DNA of 39,209 nt from BM506 sp031581485 (GTDB lineage: Bacteria; Desulfobacterota; Desulfobulbia; Desulfobulbales; SURF-16), in the NCBI GenBank assembly GCA_031581485.1, contig JAVLBA010000018.1, forward strand, positions 1-39,209, given 5' to 3'. The position numbers and the translations under genes were made by a program. Shown here piece after piece: positions 16,567 through 24,677 of the stretch. Within the stretch, counting starts at the first letter, position 1, and each line of letters begins with the position of its first letter. Under the pieces are notes generated by a model. That model worked only from the letters and a program-made list of their open reading frames with translations. It was not told where the DNA came from and made no database searches.

Positions 16567-18102
16567 TTACTGGATAGCCTGGATAGCGGCCAGATTGTCC
16601 AAAAAGACTTCCACCAGGGCGGGATCAAAATGACCGCCCCTCTCCTTTTTGATATAGGCCAAGACCTCTGCAGGCGGAAAGGCCTGGCGGTAGACCCGGT
16701 CATTACTCAGGGCGTCGTACACATCGGCAAGGGCCACAATGCGGGCAAAGATATGGATCTCCTCCCCTTTCAGGCCCTGGGGATAGCCACTGCCGTCATA
16801 TTTCTCGTGATGCTGCAGGGCAATGAGGGCCGCTGCCTTCATAATGGGCCGCGGTGATGAGCTGAGCATGCCCGAGCCGATCCGGGAATGCTGCTGGATG
16901 ATGGCAAAGTCATCCTTATTCAGCCTGTCGGGATTATGAAGGATATTATCGGGAATGGCCACCTTGCCGATATCATGCATGGGGGCGGCCAGTCGCAGCA
17001 TCTCCACCTCAGCCTGGGACAGACCAAAATTCCTGGCCAGGATTCTGGAGATACACGACACCCTTTTGACATGGACCCCTGTTTCCAGAGATCTGGCCTC
17101 AGCAATCTCGCCCAGGGTGTAAATAATCTCCTTCTGGGTATCTTCAATCTCCTGGTTGAGCAGGACATTTTCAAAGGCGGCATGGACATTAGTGCAGTAG
17201 ACCTCCACCAGGGACTTGCTCAGATCATCGAGATGATTCCATCCTTCACAGTAGAGGAGGACGCCCACCCCGGAATCAGAGGGGAAAAAGCCGACAAAGC
17301 GATCCTCAAGGCAGAGGCGGCTCTTTTTTTGCCAGGCCTGTTTCAGGTCATTGACCAGATGGGCCGGCAGCAGCCTGGCCACCGCACTTTTCAGCAGATT
17401 CTCATAGCAGCCGGACCCGGCCAGCACCTCGATATTTTCCAGGGTTATGTCGTGATTCATATCTGGAATCTTGCAGACCATGGCATCCGGGCTCATGCCC
17501 AGGATGGCCACCAACTGGGTCAAGACGCCGGAGGCCAGGAGCTTGACGGAACGCTGCTCAAAGAGAGAGGCCGAGGCCTGGATAATATTCTTGAGGCCCT
17601 CCCGATTGGCGTCAATGGTGAGCATGTGGCGATAGGTGCGCAGGGAGGAGAGCATCACGGTAAAGAGCTTCTGGGAAGAGAGCTCCGTTTTTTCCTTATA
17701 ATCATTGATGTCATACTCAACAATGATCTTTTCCTCAGGGGCCTGGCCAGGCTGACCCGTGCGCAGAATGATACGGACAAAGGGATTTTTCACTTCCTTG
17801 CGGACATACTCCACCACCTCCAGACCGGCATCCTCTTTTTCCATGACCACGTCAAGAAGGATAACAGCGATATCAGGCCGGCTGTCAATCAACTGCTTGG
17901 CCTCGGCCCCGCTGTAGGCATGGAGAAACTGCAGGGGGGAATCGTCATAACGAAAATGGCGGAGCACCAGGGTGGTGATGGCGTGGACCTCCTCTTCATC
18001 ATCAACGATGAGGATCTGCCACGGTTTCTTATAAGAGAGACGGTGCGAACCATCTGCCTGAAGCGGATCTTCGGGCGCAAAGATTATGGCGTCATCATAC
18101 AT
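16567..18102 (-). CDS. response regulator: REC, DUF3369, HD-GYP (c-di-GMP phosphodiesterase-type)
   Basis: The 511-aa protein has a receiver domain at about residues 28-150 (acidic pair D34/D35, phospho-acceptor D84 in ILLDVV, switch Thr in LRTGQ, Lys in NDYKEKTEL). A DUF3369-type region (about 165-315) follows. The HD-GYP domain (about 320-505) has HVKRV, HDIGK at 376-380, H405 in QQHSRIG, HH at 431-432 and GSGYP at 437-441, so the metal and GYP residues appear intact. It probably hydrolyses c-di-GMP when phosphorylated. Its start overlaps the upstream histidine kinase gene by eight bases, which marks the kinase as its likely partner. The last residues (FLDNLAAIQAIQ) are short, and a terminator lies beyond. 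Confidence 0.92.
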   Translation of the reverse strand: MYDDAIIFAPEDPLQADGSHRLSYKKPWQILIVDDEEEVHAITTLVLRHFRYDDSPLQFLHAYSGAEAKQLIDSRPDIAVILLDVVMEKEDAGLEVVEYVRKEVKNPFVRIILRTGQPGQAPEEKIIVEYDINDYKEKTELSSQKLFTVMLSSLRTYRHMLTIDANREGLKNIIQASASLFEQRSVKLLASGVLTQLVAILGMSPDAMVCKIPDMNHDITLENIEVLAGSGCYENLLKSAVARLLPAHLVNDLKQAWQKKSRLCLEDRFVGFFPSDSGVGVLLYCEGWNHLDDLSKSLVEVYCTNVHAAFENVLLNQEIEDTQKEIIYTLGEIAEARSLETGVHVKRVSCISRILARNFGLSQAEVEMLRLAAPMHDIGKVAIPDNILHNPDRLNKDDFAIIQQHSRIGSGMLSSSPRPIMKAAALIALQHHEKYDGSGYPQGLKGEEIHIFARIVALADVYDALSNDRVYRQAFPPAEVLAYIKKERGGHFDPALVEVFLDNLAAIQAIQ

Positions 18103-19366
18103 TCAGACTTTCTCCTTCCTGGGCAAGGGGCAGGGTGATCTTGAAAAGCGTCCCCCCCCCCGGCCTCTCCTGACAGCGAATGGCGCCGTGCAGCCGCTGG
18201 CTGACAATATTATAGACAATGTGGAGCCCCAGACCACTGCCCCCTTTTTCCCGGTTGGTGGTGAAAAACGGCGCAAAGATATGGTCGATATTGCCTCTGG
18301 CAATACCCTTGCCGTCATCACTGAACGTCAAAACAAGCTGGCCATCATCCTGGTAAAAAGATATCTCCAACCTGCCGGCCTGCCCTTCATCATAGGCGTG
18401 GATAAGGGAGTTGGTGATCAGGTTGGTGAGGATCTGCGAAAAGGCCCCTGGGAAACTGTGCAGCACAAGATCCCGGTCACCGGACAGGGCCACCACATGG
18501 CTGGTTTTTTTCAACATGGGTCGCAGACTGAGCAGGACCTCGGCGATATATTCCCGCAGATAAAAACGGCGGGTGCCCTGGCCGGACTGGTCAATGGCCA
18601 CCTGCTTGAAACTGCGGATAAGCTCACTGGCCCGATCCAGGTTGGAGATCAGCAGCCGGGTGGATTCCAGACACACATCCAGGAATTCCGCCAGGTCACT
18701 GCGCTTCATCGCACCGCCGGCATAGAGATCGCTTATATCACGGGCATTTTGGCGCAGATGGGTGGAGGCGGTATAGGCAATACCCACCGGGGTATTGATC
18801 TCGTGAGCCACTCCGGCAATAAGTCCGCCCAGGGAGGCCATTTTTTCTGTCTGCACCAGGTGATCCTGCATGCACTGCATCCTGGCCAGGGTCTCCTTCA
18901 GTTCCCGATTGGAGGCATCCAGTTCACTGGTGCGCTCAATCACCCGCTGCTCCAGGCTATCGGTAAGTTCCAGCAGGCCGTGTTCAGCCAGCTTCCTCTC
19001 GGTGATGTCCCGCCTGATAAAGGCCACCGAAGTCACCGTGTCCTGACCATCGGTAACGGGCAGGACAAAAACCTGCTCCTGGAAATGAGAACCATCCTTC
19101 TTGATGCTGGCCAGCTCACCTTCCCAGACATAGCCGTCCAGGATATCCTGCCAGCTGTAGGCCTTGGTGATGGAGCTCAAATCATCAAGGCCAAGATCAG
19201 CAATGGGCCGGCCCACCACCTCATCGGCACTGTAGCCGGTCTGGGAGGTGAAAACGGTGTTGACGTATTCTATCCTGCCGCTGGGATCGGTAAATATAAT
19301 GGTATTGGGATTGTATTGAATCAGATAGGCAAGTCGTCTGATCTCCTGGTTCAGCCAATCACCCAA
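18095..19366 (-). CDS. PAS-domain sensor histidine kinase (soluble)
   Basis: The product has one PAS domain (NPNTIIFTDPSGRIEYVNTVF to AFIRRDITERKLAE) and a coiled-coil linker. A HisKA-type region follows with the phospho-His in LIAGVAHEINTPVG (H188 from the TTG start). The HATPase domain has an N box (LTNLITNSLIHA), G1 (DDGKGIA), F box and G2 (GGSGLGL). No membrane segment or signal peptide is seen, so it should sense a cytoplasmic signal. I favour the TTG at 19366 (423 aa) because GGAGGG lies eight bases upstream. An ATG at 19414 would add 16 Cys-rich residues and no SD. Its stop overlaps the HD-GYP regulator start, so the two form a coupled two-component pair. Confidence 0.9.
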   Translation of the reverse strand: MGDWLNQEIRRLAYLIQYNPNTIIFTDPSGRIEYVNTVFTSQTGYSADEVVGRPIADLGLDDLSSITKAYSWQDILDGYVWEGELASIKKDGSHFQEQVFVLPVTDGQDTVTSVAFIRRDITERKLAEHGLLELTDSLEQRVIERTSELDASNRELKETLARMQCMQDHLVQTEKMASLGGLIAGVAHEINTPVGIAYTASTHLRQNARDISDLYAGGAMKRSDLAEFLDVCLESTRLLISNLDRASELIRSFKQVAIDQSGQGTRRFYLREYIAEVLLSLRPMLKKTSHVVALSGDRDLVLHSFPGAFSQILTNLITNSLIHAYDEGQAGRLEISFYQDDGQLVLTFSDDGKGIARGNIDHIFAPFFTTNREKGGSGLGLHIVYNIVSQRLHGAIRCQERPGGGTLFKITLPLAQEGESLNV

Positions 19367-19401
19367 TGCAAAAACCCTCCAGCAACACCTGAAAACGCAA
19401 T

Positions 19402-19484
19402 ATTTCACTTGCATATAGAAGTGAAATCAATATCTTACTTTATAAGAACAGGCTTACCTTATTGCCATGCCCGGCAGAGGTCAA
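19402..19484 (-). promoter_or_regulatory. candidate promoter and inverted repeat upstream of the kinase gene
   Basis: On the minus strand TTGACC (19484-19479) and TAAGGT (19461-19456) are spaced by 17 bases, a plausible sigma-70-type promoter. Downstream, ATTTCACTT (19402-19410) and AAGTGAAAT (19419-19427) are exact 9-base inverted arms with an 8-base spacer, placed 36 nt before the TTG start. The repeat could be an operator or a small hairpin in the 5' leader. Confidence 0.4.
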
Positions 19485-19779
19485 TAAAAATATTCACCCC
19501 TTCTTCCCTGAAAGTCCCAAACGGCAGGGCGGAGCGCCGGCCCCGATTGCTGGGGGAAAAATGATGCCACCGCCAGTGGTGCTCTTTTGAGGGGCGCAGC
19601 TCAACAGAAAGGGGGAGAGGAACGCTTGGCCCCACAGGCGCCAAAGGGGATTCCCCCCGGATAGCACTTTACCTATTTTCCCTAAAATCCCGGGCGTCGT
19701 GCCCAGAAAGGGTTTATGCTGTCGCTGACAGCGGCAAAAGGGCCCAACCCGAAAAAGCTGCCCAAACAGATACGCGCCC
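19485..19779. other. non-coding spacer upstream of the GIY-YIG/YchJ fusion gene
   Basis: With the segment at 19367-19484 this makes a gene-free gap of about 410 nt. It holds many G- and C-runs and short imperfect inverted repeats, but no recognisable RNA family. A 61-codon minus-strand frame (19459-19644) has no SD and no recognisable motif. No clear promoter or SD is visible before the ATG at 19780. Confidence 0.3.
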
Positions 19780-20520
19780 ATGGCCACAAACTGGTTCGTT
19801 TACATAGTCCGATGTCAGGATCTGACCCTCTACACCGGCATCACCACGGATCCCGCGCAGCGGCTCACCGCACACAACAGCGGCACAACCGGTGCCAAAT
19901 ATACCCGTTCCCGGCGGCCTGTCCGTCTGGTTTACCTGGAAGAGAGCCCGTGCCGCTCAACAGCCAGCAAACGGGAGTACGCCATTAAACGCCTGACCCT
20001 CTCACAAAAGAGGGCCCTTATTGCCCGGGGCCAAGGAGTCTCCCTGAACAGGCCACCATCAACACCCTGCCCCTGCGGCAGCAGTCACCCTTACCCATCC
20101 TGTTGCAAACCCTATCTGGAAGAGCATAAAGTGGCGGTCACGGCCGAGGCCCTGATGCGCTCCCGCTACTCTGCCTTTGCCCTGGGCAAGGGCGCCTATC
20201 TTCTCCAGTCATGGCACCCAGAAACGGCCCCTGCCACCCTGGTTCTGGAAACGTCACCGGTCTGGTGCGGTCTGGAGGTCCTGGCCACCCAAGACGGCCA
20301 GGAGAGTGACGACAGCGGTGTGGTGGAGTTTAAGGCCCATTATAGGAGCGGCGGCAAATCCTTCACCCTCCATGAGGTGAGCCGCTTTGTCAAAGAAAAG
20401 GGCCGCTGGTATTATGTGGAGGGCGACTCTCAGCAAGCAGAGACCCAGGGGAAAACAGGGCGCAACGAGCCCTGCCCCTGCGGCAGCGATCGGAAATTCA
20501 AGAAATGCTGCGGGGGGTGA
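19780..20520 (+). CDS. fusion of a GIY-YIG (YhbQ/YazA-type) domain with a YchJ/SEC-C protein
   Basis: Residues 1-85 are a small GIY-YIG nuclease-like domain: WFVYIVRC, LYTGIT, an Arg in AQRLTAHNSG, and the metal-ligand Glu E66 in SKREYAIKRL. All key residues are present. Residues about 95-246 are a complete YchJ (UPF0225) protein: a first SEC-C zinc motif (C97, C99, C108, C109), TAEALMRSRYSAFALG, an NTF2-like core (SWHPET, VEFKAHYR, HEVSRFVKEKGRWYYVEG), and a second SEC-C motif (C232, C234, C243, C244). Both are normally separate small proteins. The frame is continuous with only a ten-residue joint. SD is poor. A role in nucleic-acid maintenance with zinc-mediated contacts is inference. Confidence 0.88.
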   Translation: MATNWFVYIVRCQDLTLYTGITTDPAQRLTAHNSGTTGAKYTRSRRPVRLVYLEESPCRSTASKREYAIKRLTLSQKRALIARGQGVSLNRPPSTPCPCGSSHPYPSCCKPYLEEHKVAVTAEALMRSRYSAFALGKGAYLLQSWHPETAPATLVLETSPVWCGLEVLATQDGQESDDSGVVEFKAHYRSGGKSFTLHEVSRFVKEKGRWYYVEGDSQQAETQGKTGRNEPCPCGSDRKFKKCCGG

Positions 20521-20571
20521 GCCCCTTCTCTCCCCTGGCCAAAGAGATCGAGGGTTCCATACTAAGGGGCT
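20519..20571. terminator. weak symmetric stem between convergent genes
   Basis: AGCCCCTT at 20520-20527 pairs with AAGGGGCT at 20563-20570 across a 35-base loop, in the short gap between the fusion gene (plus) and dgkA (minus). There is no U-run, so it is at best a poor terminator. Confidence 0.25.
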
Positions 20572-20573
20572 CC

Positions 20574-20984
20574 TCAACCCTGCCACCAAGGTGGGACCAG
20601 AGGTGCCATCAGGGCCACAAAGGCGATGACCAGATTGGCCAGGCTGACCAGGACCAGGGCGCTACCGATGTCCTTGCCGTTTTTGGCGGCCTCACTGTAG
20701 CCGGGAGAGAGATGGTTGAGGATAACCTCCAGGGCGGTATTGACCAGCTCACAGATCAAGACCAGGAGCAGGCAGCCCAGGAGATAGAGCTTGGCCAGCA
20801 GGGCGAGGGGCACCAGGATGATCAGCGGCGCCAACAGCAGGCAGAGCAGAAGCTCCTGACGGAAGGCCGCCTCATGTCTGCAGGTGTACCTGAGGCCGGC
20901 AAAGGAGTAGCCGGCCGCCCGCCTGATTCTTTTCAGGCCGGTGACCCGGACCGGAATCTGCCCACCTTTTTCGGATCTTTTCAC
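20574..20984 (-). CDS. dgkA: diacylglycerol kinase (DgkA family)
   Basis: This small integral-membrane kinase phosphorylates diacylglycerol or undecaprenol and recycles lipid by-products of envelope synthesis. The 136-aa protein has an N-terminal amphipathic part (SFAGLRYTCRHEAAFRQE) and three hydrophobic helices (about residues 45-65, 68-88 and 108-130). The catalytic motif ELVNTALEVILNHL is at about 79-92, with AKNGKDIGSA after it, matching the E..N[ST]A.E and AKD.GSA patterns of the family. It starts 54 nt after the stop of the [4Fe-4S] protein gene on the same strand and may be co-transcribed. Confidence 0.93.
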   Translation of the reverse strand: MKRSEKGGQIPVRVTGLKRIRRAAGYSFAGLRYTCRHEAAFRQELLLCLLLAPLIILVPLALLAKLYLLGCLLLVLICELVNTALEVILNHLSPGYSEAAKNGKDIGSALVLVSLANLVIAFVALMAPLVPPWWQG

Positions 20985-21038
20985 GCATCTCTCTCCGCTG
21001 AAATTTTGGCCCGGGCCTCAGGGTGAGAGGCAGGAGTG

Positions 21039-21845
21039 CTACCGCCCCACCATGGTCAAGGCCTCTTCCGGGCAGGTGTTGCGGCACAGGCCGCAGCCGA
21101 AGCATTGGTGAGCGCTGACTGTGGCCACCTGCGCGCCGCTCAGCTGGCGGCTGCTGATGGCCTGAAACTGACAGGCATCCTCGCAGGCCCCGCAGCCGCT
21201 GCACTTCTCCTCAGCCACCACGGCCACCTGTTCGCCGCGGAACATGGTCTCCACATCCAGGGCCAGGGTGCGCAGGCCCAGGCAGTCGCCGGGCTGGCAG
21301 TTGCAGATGGCGCCGATAAAGGGGGTCATCATGGTCCAGATGGTATGGATGGCGCCATGCTCCTCCAGACCTTCCATCTGGGCGATGGCCTCTGCCGGAC
21401 TGACCCTTTCCAGACCCTCATCCTGGGCCAGCCCGAAATAGCCCATGTCCAGGTCATTGTACCAGGCGTCCGCTGTATAGCTCACGCTGTAGCAGCAGCG
21501 GTTTTCTTTCTTCATGGAGGCCCAGCGACAGGCACAGGGCAGGCGGACCACGGTGGCCGCCTTGCCCACCATGGCGCGGATATCCTCCATGGTCACCACC
21601 TGGCCGAAATGTTCTTCCCTGGCCTTGGCCACCATGGCCTGGACCAGCCGGTCCGGCAGCTGCTTCTTCTTCTGGTAGAGGGTCTCCAGACGGCCCAGGG
21701 TGACAATGCCATCCTCAATGGTGGAGCGAAAAAAATCCTTGATATAGCCGCGCCGCTCCAGGTCGGCCATCAGGTCACGGCCATAATTGGCACCATTCTT
21801 GAACCAGACCTTACCGTCCCCATGTTTCATACAAAACTCACACAT
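21039..21845 (-). CDS. two-[4Fe-4S] ferredoxin-type protein with extra Cys motifs
   Basis: The C-terminal ~70 of 268 residues hold two ferredoxin motifs, CSGCGACEDAC and CFGCGLCRNTC plus CP, binding two [4Fe-4S] clusters. The first ~190 residues are unusual. CEFCMKHG stands at the very N-terminus, and a helical part follows (GIVTLGRLETLYQKKKQLPD). Then come LPCACRWASMKKENRCCY and, later, AICNCQPGDC. These extra cysteines (CEFC, CACR, CC, CNC...C) could hold another cluster or metal. No signal peptide or membrane segment is seen, so it is probably a cytoplasmic electron carrier or redox sensor. I know similar unnamed proteins from anaerobic Deltaproteobacteria but no assigned function. The ATG has AGGGGGT eight bases upstream. 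Confidence 0.88.
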   Translation of the reverse strand: MCEFCMKHGDGKVWFKNGANYGRDLMADLERRGYIKDFFRSTIEDGIVTLGRLETLYQKKKQLPDRLVQAMVAKAREEHFGQVVTMEDIRAMVGKAATVVRLPCACRWASMKKENRCCYSVSYTADAWYNDLDMGYFGLAQDEGLERVSPAEAIAQMEGLEEHGAIHTIWTMMTPFIGAICNCQPGDCLGLRTLALDVETMFRGEQVAVVAEEKCSGCGACEDACQFQAISSRQLSGAQVATVSAHQCFGCGLCRNTCPEEALTMVGR

Positions 21846-21997
21846 AGACCCATACCCCCTGTGATAGACTGTTTTGCATCCATAAGAATATGGAAGGAGC
21901 TGTTGGGCAAGTAAAATGTCGCAGACCGCCCATAATGCGAGGCCGGATCCCCTGTTCAGCCTGACCTGCCTCTGGATTTTGGCATAATAACACCTTG

Positions 21998-22011
21998 TTT
22001 TTCCGGAAAAA
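21998..22011. promoter_or_regulatory. 14-bp perfect palindrome in a putative promoter region
   Basis: TTTTTCCGGAAAAA is fully self-complementary. It overlaps the spacer of a possible promoter for the GGDEF gene (TTGTTT at 21995-22000, CATATT at 22018-22023, 17-base spacing). It could be an operator. It lies in the divergent gap with the [4Fe-4S] gene. Confidence 0.35.
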
Positions 22012-22144
22012 TTATTTCATATTCTATCATGCTGCTTATGTTTCGCCTGTGGCTAGGCAGATCTTGTTACCTTCAGTGCCACCAGAAAAGTTCTGGGTGG
22101 CCTTCAACCTCAACGATCATGGGCTCTTTTTCGGACCTTCATTT

Positions 22145-23944
22145 ATGGCCTTTTCAGAAAACAACCTCCTCCTGCAAACTCCCGCCTTTCTGCTCGCCGC
22201 CCTCAATAATATTGCCGATCCTGTGCTTATTCTGGATTGCGGCTTCACCATTCTTTTTGCCAACAAGGCCGCTGGCCAGTTCTTTGGTGCCGCCCCCTGC
22301 CAGGGGGAAAAGGCCTGCTCCTGCCATCAGATGATCTTCAATCTTGATCGCCCCTGTGAGGAGCATGGCGAGCAATGCCCCCTTAAACTCGTGGTGGAGA
22401 GTCAAAAAGAGGTCGAGGTGATCAGGGAAGTTGCCTTTGCCAATGGCCAGACAAAATGGCTGCAGATCAAGGCCCTGCCTCTTTTTGATGAGACAGGCCA
22501 GGTTGTCTCCGTTGTCCAGACCATCCATGATATCAGCTGCACCAAGGAAATGGCCTCAGCCCTGGACCGTTACAGCCGCAGCCAGGACGATTTTTTTATT
22601 GCCTCCCGAAAGATCACCACCACGGACCGCAAAGAGCTCTACCGCCATATTGTCCGCCACGCCAAGGATCTGCTGCAGTTTGACTTTTCCACGCTGCTCC
22701 TTTTTTCTGAGGACAAGAGAAGCCTGGTGGTTCAGGATACCATGGGTTTTCCCGAATCAATGATTAACAGCGTCCCCTTTGTGGAGGGCCAGGGACTCGC
22801 CAGCCATGTGACAAAGACAAAATCCCCGCAGGTAGTGAAGGACTTTCTGACAGAAAGCCGTTTTGAGATCCCGCCCTTTGTCCTTGCGCGCGATATCCGT
22901 TCCGCCCTGGGTGTACCCATGGTCGTCACCGGGGAAGTATTGGGGGTTCTGGTGGGGCACACCCTGAAACCAAGAACCTTCACGGACCAGGAAATTATTC
23001 TCTATGACAGCCTGGCCAATCAAGCGGCCATGGCCCTGCACAGTGCCAACACCTTCCAGAAATTACGGGCCTCGGAAGACCGCTACCACGACCTTTTTAA
23101 AAATTCCCAGGATATCATCCAGATGGTGGGGCCGGACGGCAAGATTTTATATGTCAACAAGGCCTGGGAAAAGGCCTTGGGGTACAGCGCCGCCGAAATC
23201 CCCCACCTCTCCGCCTTTGACATCATCCATCCCGACTGCCGGCCCCATTGCCAGGAGGTCTTTGGCCAGCTCTGTCAGGGCGGCAAGGTGGATCTGCTGG
23301 AAACAACCTTCCTGACCAAAAATGGCCGCAGCTTTTGCGTGGAAGGCCATATTAACGGCCATATCAAAAACGGCAAACTGGTCTCCACCCGGGGTATCTT
23401 CCGCGATGTCACGGACCGCAAACATTTTGAGGAAAAGCTTAAAAAACTGTCCATCACCGATGAGCTCACCCAGCTCTTGAATCGGCGCGGCTTTTTTGCC
23501 CTGGCCGAAAAACAACTGGCCATAACCGCCCGTTCCGGCGGCAATCTGTATCTCCTCTATCTGGATATTGACAACATGAAATGGATCAACGACCATAAAG
23601 GCCATAAAGTGGGCGACCAGGCCCTCACCGACACGGCCCGCCTCCTCCGGGAAACCTTCCGTGATGGCGATATCATGGCCCGGATCGGGGGAGATGAGTT
23701 TACAGTCCTGCTTACCGCCATTGCTGACAACCGGAATGCCCGGGAGGTGGTGGCCCGATTTGAGCAGCAGCTGGCCCTCCTTAATGAAGAAGAAAATCGC
23801 GGCTACGTGCTGCTCATCAGTACGGGGCTGGTCAAATATCAGGGTAAAACACCCTGCCTTCTGGAAGAACTGATGGGAAAAGCGGATGACCTGATGTACG
23901 AAAACAAGCGTCAAAGAAAAAAATCAAGGCAGGCACATCCCTGA
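22145..23944 (+). CDS. PAS-GAF-PAS diguanylate cyclase (GGDEF)
   Basis: The protein should make c-di-GMP from two GTP. From the ATG at 22145 it is 599 aa. The frame is open back to a TTG at 21995, but that part looks non-coding and a putative promoter falls inside it. The first PAS (about 10-130) contains Cys-rich CQGEKACSCH and CEEHGEQCPL, as in PAS domains that may bind a metal or cluster. A GAF domain (about 145-305) ends GVLVGHTLKPRTFTDQE. The second PAS runs about 310-430. GGDEF domain: SITDELTQLLNRRGF, LDIDNMKWINDHKGHKVGD, GGDEF at 515-519, and the inhibitory RxxD (RDGD) at 506-509, exactly five residues before GGDEF. No membrane segments. SD is weak. Confidence 0.88.
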   Translation: MAFSENNLLLQTPAFLLAALNNIADPVLILDCGFTILFANKAAGQFFGAAPCQGEKACSCHQMIFNLDRPCEEHGEQCPLKLVVESQKEVEVIREVAFANGQTKWLQIKALPLFDETGQVVSVVQTIHDISCTKEMASALDRYSRSQDDFFIASRKITTTDRKELYRHIVRHAKDLLQFDFSTLLLFSEDKRSLVVQDTMGFPESMINSVPFVEGQGLASHVTKTKSPQVVKDFLTESRFEIPPFVLARDIRSALGVPMVVTGEVLGVLVGHTLKPRTFTDQEIILYDSLANQAAMALHSANTFQKLRASEDRYHDLFKNSQDIIQMVGPDGKILYVNKAWEKALGYSAAEIPHLSAFDIIHPDCRPHCQEVFGQLCQGGKVDLLETTFLTKNGRSFCVEGHINGHIKNGKLVSTRGIFRDVTDRKHFEEKLKKLSITDELTQLLNRRGFFALAEKQLAITARSGGNLYLLYLDIDNMKWINDHKGHKVGDQALTDTARLLRETFRDGDIMARIGGDEFTVLLTAIADNRNAREVVARFEQQLALLNEEENRGYVLLISTGLVKYQGKTPCLLEELMGKADDLMYENKRQRKKSRQAHP

Positions 23945-24003
23945 ATATGGCCGGCCCAAGGCCCTCTTTTTTCTTTCCCCTTTCCCTGGAGGAGTATCCG
24001 AAA

Positions 24004-24192
24004 ATGAGCCCGCAATCTTCCGAGCCCCCCAAAAAACCAGATCCGGAGCGGATGGCCCTTCTCCGCGCCCTGCCCCTTGAAATCAAACAGCAGATCAGCG
24101 GCGAAGAGGCCCATGCCTTCCTTTATCATGAAGATATGCCGGAATCCCTGCTGGAAAAACTCAAAGAATATCTGGTGGATGATGACCATTGA
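24004..24192 (+). CDS. small hypothetical protein (62 aa)
   Basis: The ORF has an excellent ribosome site (GGAGGAG, nine bases before the ATG at 24004), so it is probably translated. It is charged and soluble, with MALLRALPLEIKQQISGEEA and SLLEKLKEYLVDDD forming two likely helices and a Pro-rich start. It lies 59 nt after the GGDEF gene and 80 nt before the CBS gene, all on the same strand. I do not recognise it. A partner or adaptor role is possible but unsupported. A longer form from 23947 has no SD. Confidence 0.72.
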   Translation: MSPQSSEPPKKPDPERMALLRALPLEIKQQISGEEAHAFLYHEDMPESLLEKLKEYLVDDDH

Positions 24193-24272
24193 AGGCCATC
24201 TGCAAAGGGCCGCTGCCATCACCCCACATCTCCCCGCTTCTGGCGGGGCCCTGAAGACCCCAAGGAGGACAT

Positions 24273-24677
24273 ATGCCGCAAATCCTGTCTGAGATTATGG
24301 CAGAAAACATCACCGTTGTTGATGTCGATGACACCCTGGAAGATGTGGAATGTATCCTTGCCGGGCACAAATACTCCTGCGTGCCCGTGCTGGACCCGGA
24401 TGGCCATTGTTTCGGGATCATCACCTCCAATGACATTCTCAAGTCCCATATGCTGAGACGCAACATGAAACAGGTACGGGCCTGGGAAATCTGCTCTCAT
24501 CTGCTCATCGAGGTGGACCCCTCCCTGTCGGTCCATGACGCCGCCATCCTGATGATCAAAAACAATATCCATCACCTGGTGGTCTCCCAGAATGCCGATA
24601 TCAGGGGTATTGTCTCCTCCATCGACCTGCTGGCGGCCTATTATGCCGCCAACTGCAGCGGCCCGGACGCCCCCTGA
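24273..24677 (+). CDS. two-CBS-domain protein
   Basis: The 134-aa product is made almost only of a CBS pair (Bateman module), which usually senses adenine nucleotides, SAM or c-di-AMP. CBS1 runs about residues 5-65 (VVDVDDTLEDVECILAGHKY, CVPVLDPDGHCFGIITSNDI). CBS2 runs about 70-125 (LIEVDPSLSVHDAAILMIKN, HHLVVSQNADIRGIVSSIDL). No effector domain is attached, so it may act through a partner. A strong RBS (AAGGAGG) lies before the ATG. Confidence 0.92.
   Translation: MPQILSEIMAENITVVDVDDTLEDVECILAGHKYSCVPVLDPDGHCFGIITSNDILKSHMLRRNMKQVRAWEICSHLLIEVDPSLSVHDAAILMIKNNIHHLVVSQNADIRGIVSSIDLLAAYYAANCSGPDAP

Noticed and set aside
16888..19564. Two long plus-strand ORFs over the kinase/HD-GYP pair
   Set aside because: The minus strand has intact REC, HD-GYP, PAS and HATPase motifs, whereas the plus-strand frames lack RBS and motifs.
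19459..19644. 61-codon minus-strand ORF in the spacer before the fusion gene
   Set aside because: It has no SD, a poor composition match to neighbours and no recognisable domain. It could be a gene remnant, but there is no positive evidence.
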